Source: JBCDBL01 sp039183635 (GTDB taxonomy: Bacteria; Pseudomonadota; Alphaproteobacteria; Caulobacterales; Parvularculaceae). From it: a DNA stretch of 10,120 nt. How positions within the stretch are numbered: position 1 is the stretch's first letter; each line of letters opens with the position of its first letter. Under the pieces are notes generated by a model that did no database searches, was not told where the DNA came from, and saw only the letters and a program-made list of their open reading frames with translations. The stretch spans positions 1 to 10,120 of the forward strand of contig JBCDBL010000132.1 in assembly GCA_039183635.1 (NCBI GenBank). The letters run 5' to 3'. Shown here in pieces: positions 1 to 5,892 of this stretch. The position numbers and the translations under genes were made by a program.

Positions 1-186
1 GGTTATGGCGCCGGCTACGAATATGATCATGACGCGCCAGGCGCATTCTCTGGACAGAACTATTTTCCGGACAGCATGAAAAGAGCCACATTCTATACGC
101 CCGTCGAACGCGGTCATGAGCGCAAAATCGCCGAACGACTGGACTATTGGAATCGGCTCCGCAAAAAACGCCCACCGCGTGACTGA
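1..186 (+). CDS. rarA: RarA/MgsA-type replication-associated recombination ATPase, C-terminal fragment
   Basis: Only the last 61 residues are in the window; the frame is open from base 1 and stops with TGA at 184-186. The segment carries the typical C-terminal signature of the RarA/MgsA (WRNIP1-like) clamp-loader-type AAA+ family: a GY.Y.HD.PGAF stretch, then QNYFPDSMK, FYTPVERGHE, and a closing basic RLDYWNRLRKK helix. Family members act on stalled replication forks and single-stranded DNA gaps together with SSB. The ATPase motifs lie upstream, outside the window, so integrity of the gene cannot be judged. It is the only clearly chromosomal housekeeping gene seen, so it marks the left flank of the accessory region. 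Confidence is high for the family because the conserved tail is almost complete. Confidence 0.88.
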   Translation, partial: GYGAGYEYDHDAPGAFSGQNYFPDSMKRATFYTPVERGHERKIAERLDYWNRLRKKRPPRD

Positions 187-198
187 ATAGGGCGTCAA
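187..198 (+). repeat. 12-bp direct repeat, copy 1
   Basis: ATAGGGCGTCAA begins at the base after the rarA stop codon and recurs identically at 433-444, 246 bp downstream. It could be a relic of an insertion or an attachment-like site; no integrase is present to support that. Confidence 0.45.
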
Positions 199-432
199 CT
201 CAGTTTAGAACCTCTCGCGATGAAGGTGACAGCATGCGCGTTTGCGTTCGTGAATGGCGTCTGAGAGCTGTTAAGCGCGGGTCGCTTCAGAATACCGGCC
301 CATATCGAGATATCGCTGCTGATGATGGCAAATGGCGCACCTAAAAAGAGAAACTTTGAACCATTTCTACGATGAAATGGAGGAGTGGAAACAAAATTTA
401 AGCGACCTATAGCTGTGGGTTTAGTCGAATCC

Positions 433-444
433 ATAGGGCGTCAA
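433..444 (+). repeat. 12-bp direct repeat, copy 2
   Basis: Second identical copy of ATAGGGCGTCAA, in the same orientation as the copy at 187-198. The 234 bases between the two copies encode nothing recognisable. Confidence 0.45.
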
Positions 445-448
445 GCTC

Positions 449-461
449 TATACGACGTATA
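449..461. promoter_or_regulatory. 13-bp palindrome upstream of the cluster promoter
   Basis: TATACG-A-CGTATA is a perfect 6+1+6 inverted repeat ending 22 bp before the proposed -35 box. Its position suits a regulator binding site for the cluster, but no regulator gene lies in the cluster itself, so the role is inference. Confidence 0.3.
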
Positions 462-483
462 TATGAGGTTTTTCCACTAACTC

Positions 484-512
484 TTGTTTCCATAACCTGA
501 AATATCTATATC
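484..512 (+). promoter_or_regulatory. Candidate sigma70-type promoter of the four-gene cluster
   Basis: TTGTTT (484-489) and TATATC (507-512) are separated by exactly 17 bases. Transcription would start near 519, giving a leader of about 40 bases before the ATG at 559. This is the best-spaced pair in the gap and it points into the cluster; it is a match by eye and AT-rich sequence makes chance matches likely. Confidence 0.4.
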
Positions 513-558
513 AAACAGAGTAACGTTTTCGATTTAAATGTCTTAAAGGTGTGAAGCT

Positions 559-876
559 ATGATAACAACAGAGATCAAAGCACGTTTCGAGAATTCTCTC
601 CCTAACGGACACAGCCGAGACATGTGGGTTAAGGAAACACTTCTTGAGTATGAACGGTTTGAAGCGTTAGTGGCAAAAGGTCGATACTTTGCTCCCGAAA
701 AAGGCTCGTTGTTATACCGTTTACTTGAAGAAAATGGTCAACTTGAAGACCGTCAATCAGAAGAGGCTTCTCCAGATAATTATATAAGTGAGTTTGGACA
801 CCAGCCTTCATATTGTTGGTCGATCGATATTTCAGAACTTTCCCATGGTGGAGGTGGTGCGCCAGCAACAGCATAG
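559..876 (+). CDS. Small protein ending in a Gly4 tract and short tail; possible peptide precursor
   Basis: The protein is 105 aa and is not one I recognise. AAGGTG about eight bases upstream is a good ribosome site and supports the ATG at 559. It is soluble, acidic in its middle (residues 55-75 rich in E, D, Q, S), with no signal peptide or membrane segment. The C-terminus is the striking part: Y85-C86-W87, then SIDISELSH, then G97-G100 and the tail APATA. An acidic/hydrophobic ELS-type stretch running into Gly-Gly resembles the end of double-glycine leader peptides that C39 peptidases cut, and a C39-like peptidase is encoded three genes downstream. It starts the operon, 30 bp before the oxygenase-like gene. 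I infer that it may be the substrate of that enzyme and of the peptidase. It could equally be an adaptor or a substrate-carrier protein. The existence of the gene is well supported; its role is not. Confidence 0.62.
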   Translation: MITTEIKARFENSLPNGHSRDMWVKETLLEYERFEALVAKGRYFAPEKGSLLYRLLEENGQLEDRQSEEASPDNYISEFGHQPSYCWSIDISELSHGGGGAPATA

Positions 877-906
877 GGGATCGATTTACATTTTTGGTCT
901 TTACTT

Positions 907-1551
907 ATGCGCTCGGGCACATGTTATTCTCTTTATTCCATTGATAGTTGGACGAAGCAAAGGTTAGCTTCGGAAGCAACATCGCAAAAAATTCTAAGTG
1001 CACAAAGCAATAAGAATGATTTCGAGCTGGACGTTGATGGTGGCGTGCTAGGTCCTCACAAAGCCAGCATTGCTGGGCCAGGTCCTGAGCTGTTAGATTT
1101 TCATGAGAACTTAGGAAAGAAGATTGCAAAGACTTTTGCGGGTGGGAGCGAAGAGCTCCGCCCCACTAGAGCATCGTATATTTATTATGAGTCTGACGAC
1201 TACGCATTTTTTCATCATGATCGTATAAATGCGCATATCACAATCATTTTGGGTCTAGGCGGAGAGCTTGAGCCTCTTGTTATGTTGCCCAATTTTGGAA
1301 AAGTTAGTGACGAAGATATCAAAGTCTTAAATTCAATAAACTCACCGGGCTCAAGCAATTTTTTGAGCGAATTTAGCCATCACTTTGGCGAAAGAGCAAC
1401 TACGAAATTGATCGATTTCTCACCGTATGAGGCAGTTGCTATCAGGGGGCGAAGCACGGCTCACGGACGGATGAAGCAACGGGCACCCGGTGTAATTTGT
1501 GCAATTTGTTACGCGTTTGTTTCCCCGTCGCCAGATTGGATTGCATCTTAA
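907..1551 (+). CDS. 2-oxoglutarate/Fe(II)-dependent oxygenase-like protein
   Basis: This 214-aa protein has the layout of a small 2OG-Fe(II) oxygenase with a double-stranded beta-helix. YIYYESDDYAFFHHDR (residues 91-106) gives the HxD iron ligands H103 and D105. INAHITIILGLGG follows as the next strands, and AVAIRGRSTAHGRMKQRAPG (177-196) supplies the distal ligand H186, with R192 as a candidate 2OG-binding arginine, before a final ICAICYAF strand. Members hydroxylate or otherwise oxidise proteins, peptides or small molecules using O2 and 2-oxoglutarate. The ATG at 907 is the first start after an in-frame stop (874-876) and has no obvious Shine-Dalgarno, so translation may depend on coupling to the gene 30 bp upstream. 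It ends one base before the next gene's ATG. Distance between H186 and R192 is shorter than in many family members, so the arginine assignment is tentative. The protein partner is inferred to be a cluster product. Confidence 0.68.
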   Translation: MRSGTCYSLYSIDSWTKQRLASEATSQKILSAQSNKNDFELDVDGGVLGPHKASIAGPGPELLDFHENLGKKIAKTFAGGSEELRPTRASYIYYESDDYAFFHHDRINAHITIILGLGGELEPLVMLPNFGKVSDEDIKVLNSINSPGSSNFLSEFSHHFGERATTKLIDFSPYEAVAIRGRSTAHGRMKQRAPGVICAICYAFVSPSPDWIAS

Positions 1552-1552
1552 T

Positions 1553-2632
1553 ATGCCAATCAACAGGCGCATTTTGGTTTTTATAGGTAGCATCTGTTTA
1601 ATCACGCTACTTGTACAATTTGATTGGAGCGTGACACTTTTCGATGGAATTTTAGGTTTATCTTGGTCAAAAGAAATTGTTTCTTTCCTGAAAGAAAACA
1701 CTCAAGGCCTTATCGTCTTTATACTAATGGCTCTATATTTGGAGTTCTTCGGTATTGATGGGCCAACTGGCGAAAAAAATAAGCGATCAGCAAACTTAGA
1801 AGAATTGCTTGATCGAACAACCCGCCATAGCCCATCCCAAGCACTCCTATTGTCAGGTTTGGACGGATTATTCGGGGCCAGTGCAGCTAATCATATTGAG
1901 AAGAACGTTTTTCGAGACATGTCGGTTTTAAGGCATTTTTCGCTCAATATTTTAGTGAAAGAAGACTCGGAAGCAAACTACAAGATAGATGTAAATTGGT
2001 CTTACGAAACTGATTCAAAAGATTTTCTTGTTGCGATGACAACTGATCCTCTTTGCGCTGAGGCTTTGTTGTCTACAGGTCTAATCGCAGAGGTTTTTGT
2101 GGTTGAGGCGATGGCGGAAAAAGTACCCGCTACAATTCAACGATATGCGGAGAGTAAGGGGCTAAATGAGAATACGCTTGAGAATCTTGAATTCAAAAAA
2201 TTATCGACACGAAAATCAAATAAAGTTTTAGCTTCCGCTTCTTTAAAAAACTCAACCCAGCCAATTCATATTTTTGAAGCGCCAAACTTTCATCCAAATA
2301 ACAACCGTCGCCATGATAGTTGCAAAATAGGAATACGTTATTCAACTACTCAATCTTCTGTTTATCCATATATTTTTTGGATGGGCGACCGAATTATCGA
2401 ACTCGAAACCATCGGTATTGATCTAAGTAATTTGCCACCTCAAAAATACAAAAACTCAAAAGTTCATTTTTTTATTTCTGCATTGCAATATCCAGCAAAC
2501 GTTAGTCCCCAGAATGGGGTATGGTCGTTTCCCTTGCACACATGGCTGGTTCCGGGTCAAGGGATTTTAGTTGTGTGGCCATCTGAAAGTGGTAACGTAG
2601 AAGAAAATGGAACAAAAAAACAATCAGTATAA
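1553..2632 (+). CDS. Protein with two membrane helices and a large soluble domain, unknown function
   Basis: The product is 359 aa from the ATG at 1553, one base after the stop of the oxygenase-like gene. An in-frame GTG at 1499 would add 18 residues but lies inside the upstream gene, so the ATG is preferred; it has no clear ribosome site and probably relies on coupling. Two hydrophobic segments lie at about residues 6-22 (ILVFIGSICLITLLV) and 50-68 (QGLIVFILMALYLEFF), joined by a short loop. A soluble region of about 290 residues follows. It contains repeated strand-like hydrophobic stretches, and the last 40 residues include GVWSFPLHTWLVPGQG, an aromatic-rich stretch suggesting a folded beta domain. 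The basic N-terminus suggests both ends are cytoplasmic. No catalytic motif is seen. In context it could be a membrane-tethered platform or effector worked on by the peptidase whose gene overlaps its stop codon. I do not recognise the family. Confidence 0.65.
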   Translation: MPINRRILVFIGSICLITLLVQFDWSVTLFDGILGLSWSKEIVSFLKENTQGLIVFILMALYLEFFGIDGPTGEKNKRSANLEELLDRTTRHSPSQALLLSGLDGLFGASAANHIEKNVFRDMSVLRHFSLNILVKEDSEANYKIDVNWSYETDSKDFLVAMTTDPLCAEALLSTGLIAEVFVVEAMAEKVPATIQRYAESKGLNENTLENLEFKKLSTRKSNKVLASASLKNSTQPIHIFEAPNFHPNNNRRHDSCKIGIRYSTTQSSVYPYIFWMGDRIIELETIGIDLSNLPPQKYKNSKVHFFISALQYPANVSPQNGVWSFPLHTWLVPGQGILVVWPSESGNVEENGTKKQSV

Positions 2633-3261
2633 TGAATATTAACAAATTTATAAATGGCGGAATAGATCGTTGTGTTCAGGCAAGTTTTAGAATGATTGCT
2701 ATCGCACATACGGGAAATGATCCCGGCAAAGAAGAGGCGGATCGCCTGACTGGTTACGTAGAAGGTCGTGGAACTTGGCAATTTCGAATGTTTCTCTCTC
2801 TAGCAGAAATGGGATTATCAATTGTTGACCATGAGAATTTCGATTTCCAGGGTTTTCTTACTGACCCCGAGAAAGCAATTTTCGAACAAGTCGAAGATCC
2901 AGAAGCCGTTCAGGGAATTCTAGACGAAACAGATATTCCAGCGGAGCAAGCAGCAATACGCTCTTGTATAGAGTCGGAACTTATCTCATTCGATCAGAGC
3001 GTGCCTTCTTTCTCAGATATTGAGCAGCAAATAGAAAAAAATAGAATTGTAATGTGCAACGTTAATTTGCGGGTGCTCGAAGGAAGAGATGGACGAGAAG
3101 GGCATATGCTTCTGATCAAAAGCCTTCATAAGGACTTCATTGTTGCTCATGATCCGGGCTCTAATGGGGGATTAAACAAGAAATTCGCAAGAGCTAAATT
3201 CGAAGAAGCATGGTCAAGCCCTTCACCGGAAATGGCAAATTATATCGCCATTGGGAATTAA
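2632..3261 (+). CDS. C39-like papain-fold cysteine peptidase
   Basis: This 209-aa protein has the spacing of a C39 or C39-like peptidase. C14 lies in RCVQASFRMIA, matching the usual CGxASxxMI helix. H158 lies in EGHMLLIKSLHKDF and D174 in VAHDPG, the usual GH...DP end of the fold. It has no transporter domain, signal peptide or membrane helix, so it would be a stand-alone cytoplasmic enzyme. C39 enzymes commonly cut after Gly-Gly in leader peptides, and the first gene of this unit ends in a Gly tract. The usual oxyanion Gln six residues before the Cys appears to be Asn8, so activity is not certain; a non-proteolytic binding role is possible. The middle (residues 75-135) is acidic and looks like an insertion. 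The ATG overlaps the upstream stop by one base (TAATG), implying coupled translation. It ends 24 bases from the convergent LuxR-type gene. Confidence 0.68.
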   Translation: MNINKFINGGIDRCVQASFRMIAIAHTGNDPGKEEADRLTGYVEGRGTWQFRMFLSLAEMGLSIVDHENFDFQGFLTDPEKAIFEQVEDPEAVQGILDETDIPAEQAAIRSCIESELISFDQSVPSFSDIEQQIEKNRIVMCNVNLRVLEGRDGREGHMLLIKSLHKDFIVAHDPGSNGGLNKKFARAKFEEAWSSPSPEMANYIAIGN

Positions 3262-3285
3262 ACTAGAATTTTCTCTATACCTATC

Positions 3286-3597
3286 TTAGTAGTTGACTAC
3301 CAATCGGTGGAAATGGCGGAGCAGATAGTATAAAAACACCGCATGTGCATTGGTTCTAGCGCCAAGCCTTTTGCGGATATCGGCTTCATGTTTGCGGACC
3401 ATCGCTACCGAAACTCCAAGTTCATGTGCGATCTCGTCCGCACGTAAGCCATTTGCAATATGCATAAGAACGTCGCGCTGACGCGGAGTCAGTTTGTCGT
3501 TGCTGGCTCCACTGCCTTTTAAGTGTATCCAGTCTCTTTGGGGCGGTGCCATATAGGAGAGCTGGCGCACGCGTACGCCAGCAGACCTATTCTGCAC
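3286..3597 (-). CDS. Short LuxR-type (GerE domain) transcriptional regulator
   Basis: The longest form is 103 aa. Residues 36-88 form a LuxR/GerE helix-turn-helix: LTPRQRDVLMHIANG, then ADEIAHELGVSVAMVRKH as the recognition region, then IRKRLGARTNAHAV. Nothing precedes it that resembles a receiver or autoinducer domain, so it is a DNA-binding domain with a short N-terminal tail, a type found among small regulators on mobile elements. The start is uncertain: a GTG at 3597 gives 103 aa and an ATG at 3552 gives 88 aa, neither with a clear ribosome site. The 22-bp palindrome at 3561-3582 lies just upstream of the ATG and would be an operator if that start is used. It is the last gene of the mobilization operon, 18 bases after the membrane-protein stop, and probably regulates transfer or itself. 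Family assignment is confident, target is inferred. Confidence 0.82.
   Translation of the reverse strand: MQNRSAGVRVRQLSYMAPPQRDWIHLKGSGASNDKLTPRQRDVLMHIANGLRADEIAHELGVSVAMVRKHEADIRKRLGARTNAHAVFLYYLLRHFHRLVVNY
3561..3582. promoter_or_regulatory. 22-bp near-perfect palindrome, candidate operator
   Basis: The arms are GCTGGCG (3561-3567) and CGCCAGC (3576-3582) around a core of ACGCGT; only one symmetric pair (3568 and 3575) breaks the dyad. It sits 8 bases upstream of the ATG at 3552 of the LuxR-type gene. LuxR-family dimers bind dyads of about this size, so an autoregulatory operator is plausible. No T-run follows on either strand, which argues against an intrinsic terminator. If translation starts at the GTG at 3597, the palindrome lies within coding sequence. 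Confidence 0.4.
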
Positions 3598-3615
3598 ACG
3601 TTACATATGGTTACT

Positions 3616-4458
3616 TTATAACGCAGGTTCAATATCACTACGTATGGATTTTGTTCTTTCCGCCTGCCTCTGACGAATGATCGCCCACTTCTTTCGCTGC
3701 GCATATTCGCGGCGCGCCTTTTCAGACCAGAACATTGTCGAGTTACCCAGTATGTAAAGGCCGGTTGCTTTCATAAGCTCCAGCGCGGTTACAAATGTGC
3801 GCATATGTTCCGGCGGAATAACCGAACGCGCTGTATCATTCGCTGTGACTGCGGGGTTCGTGGATTGCTCCCGAAGCGCCTCCATTTCAGTAAGGAGCGC
3901 TTCATAGCGTTCTCTTGCTCCGATCTCGGCGTCTTTGCGCATCATATTGATAGGGTTCTTCTCAGGATCGAGATTGCCATATGAGCGCTCAATGGTTTCA
4001 ACATCTCTTGGGATCGTACCGCCATTCTGGAGGGCGATGCTTTCCATCTCGCGTTCAAGATCACTCACTTGCGCATCGATCTGGGCAAGCTCAGCGCCAG
4101 AAAGCTCTATCTCATTGACCATGGTATCAGTCTGTACATGCAGGAAGTTCTGCGTTGCATAGATATTGGTTGAGATGGCAACGGCGGCCACAGTAAGTGC
4201 CAGCATGGCTTTGCCGTAATGCCCTTTACGCATCATGAAGCCTGCATAGGGAATGGCGAAGAGCGCTGTCATCTCCATGCCGCCGGATAAAACACCATTT
4301 GCAAGCGCCTGCTGAACGGTCGAGGCCATGCCGACCCAGCCAGAGACATTCATAAAGGCGCTTGATATCGTCAGCGCGGCAATGCCCAGCCCTAGGCCGA
4401 GGCGCGTCCAGTTAAATTCCTTTGTCAGATTGATATGTGTTTTTGTTTTTGCATTCAT
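3616..4458 (-). CDS. Membrane protein with coiled coil, in the mobilization operon
   Basis: The 280-aa product has three clear membrane helices, at about residues 19-42, 54-76 and 83-104. A charged Glu/Arg-rich region follows (about 113-198) with heptad-like stretches typical of coiled coil, then a weaker hydrophobic segment at 222-244 and a strongly basic tail (245-275, many R and K). GAAAGGAC upstream of the ATG at 4456-4458 is a good ribosome site. It starts 33 bases after the relaxase stop and precedes the LuxR-type gene by 18 bases, so all are likely one transcript. I do not recognise a named family. Genes in this position in mobilizable elements can encode membrane partners that link the relaxosome to a helper type IV secretion system, or exclusion functions; both are inference. 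The basic tail could contact DNA or membrane phospholipid. The gene itself is very likely real. Confidence 0.75.
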   Translation of the reverse strand: MNAKTKTHINLTKEFNWTRLGLGLGIAALTISSAFMNVSGWVGMASTVQQALANGVLSGGMEMTALFAIPYAGFMMRKGHYGKAMLALTVAAVAISTNIYATQNFLHVQTDTMVNEIELSGAELAQIDAQVSDLEREMESIALQNGGTIPRDVETIERSYGNLDPEKNPINMMRKDAEIGARERYEALLTEMEALREQSTNPAVTANDTARSVIPPEHMRTFVTALELMKATGLYILGNSTMFWSEKARREYAQRKKWAIIRQRQAERTKSIRSDIEPAL

Positions 4459-4491
4459 ACATGTCCTTTCGTTTTATAGTTTTGTTTTGTG

Positions 4492-5892
4492 TTATGAATA
4501 GCTGAGAACAGCGCTTGTAGAATGGGTTTTAAAGTGTTCTTTCAGGTGCAGCCTTTTCTGTAGCGCGCCAAGACCAAGACGCCTGCTATAGCGATTAATC
4601 GTCTGGCTTTCGCGTATTTGCTGTTTACGAATGATCTTTGATTTGCGCTGGAGGCGTTCAATTTCGGTTTTCTGGTTTTTTTGCAAATCCATCTTTTCTT
4701 GCAAAAACGCCTTCTTGCGCTTATTGTCTTGGAGAATATGTTTCCATTTTCGAAACATTTCTATCCCAAAGATCACCCGAAGGTTTTTAGATAAGCCTTC
4801 GGGTTTTTCTTTTTGGCGGCGGACAAGAACTTGTGCTTCTTTTGCGCGCTGCCTGCGTAATAGCGTTTCGCGTTCTTCGCTCTGTCGTAATTCTAATTGC
4901 CGGCGCAGCTTCACCAGCTTTGCACGGCGCATTAGGCCCATCTTGTCTGCCCTTATGGCCATGCGCCTCAGCTTTTGCATCAAACGCTGCTCTTTAGACA
5001 AATCCACCCGCATTGTTGATGTCTCATTTGCAAGACCCGGAGCGCTCTGCTCGCGTATACGGTATTCGTCCACGGCTTGCTCGATATCCGGATAGGCATG
5101 TGCGTTACCTAATCTCTCCTTAATCGCTTTGGTGTTTACCCCTGCAATTTGCCTTGCAAAGCCGTGGATACGCTTCTCCCGATCAACAATGACAAAGCTG
5201 CGCCTGTTCCCTCGTGCCACGATATATCCGGCTGCACGCATGTGATTACAGAACTGATCTGCACCTTGGCTCTCATTCCAGATTTTGGTGATGAGAGCTT
5301 TACGCTCCTGAACAGAGTCAGGATCGCGGCCCATACCGTGCGATTTGGCGTGATCGTAATGATCGCATTTCTTTTCTTTACGTGTCGAGCTATCGGTTTT
5401 GATACCCGCGCTGAGACCATTCGGCAGATCAAGCCCAAATTCTTTGGCGAGGTCTTTTGCGCAAGCTTTGAGCTTATAATAATCATGGCTCATCGAAATG
5501 GCTTTGAGTTTACCGTTCTCAAGTTTAATCCGTGACCAGACGACATGCGCATGTTTGCGTACCCGCCCATCTTCGCCTTCCTTCTCATGGAAGATGATTG
5601 CGCGCGGCTGACCCGTTAGACCAAGCTTTTCTTCGATATGCTCAATAGCGCGCATCCACTCTTCTGCGTTCCAGTCCCGCTGGTTAGGATCAGGATTGAT
5701 GGATAGAGAATAAAACGGCTCTTTCGCATTGGTCTGATCCGAGATCAGCTCCCATTCACGAAAGCCGTCATAGAGGTTATCTGCCACCATGCCGCGCAGC
5801 TCTTTTATGCTGACGCGTTCATTATCGACGGCGTTTGATAAATGCAGCGCCAGATCATTTGCACCAGCGCGTGTGCTTCCTTTCAATATCAT
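4492..5892 (-). CDS. mobA: Relaxase/mobilization nuclease (MobA/VirD2-like, MOBP type)
   Basis: The protein is 466 aa. The N-terminal 270 residues match the relaxase family I know from alphaproteobacterial mobile elements: a Gly/Ala-rich opening, then ELRG at 31-34, SLSINPDP (62-69), EHIEEKLGLTGQPRAIIFHEKEG, and the metal-binding histidines H114 and H116 in RKHAHVVWSRI, with H102 as the likely third ligand. Y41 is the first tyrosine and the candidate nucleophile. Relaxases nick oriT, stay attached to the 5' end and lead the strand into the recipient. A downstream segment AAGYIVARGNRRSFVIVD (220-237) is also typical of this family. The C-terminal third is a long Arg/Lys/Gln/Glu-rich helical region, probably DNA binding or recruitment. 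GGGAGG eight bases upstream supports the ATG, which overlaps the mobC-like stop by one base. A terminator-like hairpin for the opposite strand lies inside the gene. Catalytic tyrosine is inferred. Confidence 0.9.
   Translation of the reverse strand: MILKGSTRAGANDLALHLSNAVDNERVSIKELRGMVADNLYDGFREWELISDQTNAKEPFYSLSINPDPNQRDWNAEEWMRAIEHIEEKLGLTGQPRAIIFHEKEGEDGRVRKHAHVVWSRIKLENGKLKAISMSHDYYKLKACAKDLAKEFGLDLPNGLSAGIKTDSSTRKEKKCDHYDHAKSHGMGRDPDSVQERKALITKIWNESQGADQFCNHMRAAGYIVARGNRRSFVIVDREKRIHGFARQIAGVNTKAIKERLGNAHAYPDIEQAVDEYRIREQSAPGLANETSTMRVDLSKEQRLMQKLRRMAIRADKMGLMRRAKLVKLRRQLELRQSEERETLLRRQRAKEAQVLVRRQKEKPEGLSKNLRVIFGIEMFRKWKHILQDNKRKKAFLQEKMDLQKNQKTEIERLQRKSKIIRKQQIRESQTINRYSRRLGLGALQKRLHLKEHFKTHSTSAVLSYS
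4776..4814 (+). terminator. Terminator-like hairpin inside the relaxase gene, opposite strand
   Basis: CCCGAAGG (4776-4783) and CCTTCGGG (4796-4803) form a perfect 8-bp stem with a 12-base loop, followed directly by TTTTTCTTTTT (4804-4814). This is classic intrinsic-terminator geometry for plus-strand transcription, that is, antisense to the relaxase. On the minus strand no T-run follows, so it should not stop relaxase mRNA. The sense codons read roughly KEKPEGLSKNLR. Confidence 0.5.

Larger units (their letters stand above)
187..558. other. Intergenic region between rarA and the four-gene cluster
   Basis: This 372-base gap has no convincing gene. The minus-strand frame at 434-195 (79 aa) has no recognisable motif. 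A 36-aa basic frame at 234-344 (+) begins MRVCVREWRLRAVKRG and is preceded by a fair Shine-Dalgarno-like GAAGGTGA; it could be a real small protein or a remnant, but nothing supports it beyond the ribosome site. The gap also holds two copies of ATAGGGCGTCAA, a 13-bp palindrome and a promoter-like sequence, listed separately. It is the likely boundary between conserved chromosome and inserted DNA. Confidence 0.5.

Noticed and set aside
187..558. tRNA or other structured RNA at the rarA-side boundary, as an integration target
   Set aside because: No cloverleaf arms or TPsiC-like GGTTCRA motif in a proper position were found on either strand by eye.
629..1129. Minus-strand frames opposite the 105-aa and oxygenase-like genes
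   Set aside because: No ribosome sites or motifs, and the plus-strand genes carry start signals or conserved residues.
1499..1552. GTG start giving an 18-residue longer membrane protein
   Set aside because: It lies inside the oxygenase-like gene; the ATG at 1553, one base after that stop, fits operon coupling better and puts a basic residue cluster directly before the first helix.
3289..3300. GTAG/CTAC hairpin between the convergent peptidase and LuxR-type genes as a terminator
   Set aside because: The stem is only 4 bp, it lies in the 3' coding end of the regulator and no T-run follows.
4631..5535. Long plus-strand frames opposite the relaxase gene
   Set aside because: They are rich in Arg, Ser, Cys and Phe as expected from the complement of Lys/Arg/Glu codons, lack motifs, and lie opposite a clearly conserved relaxase.
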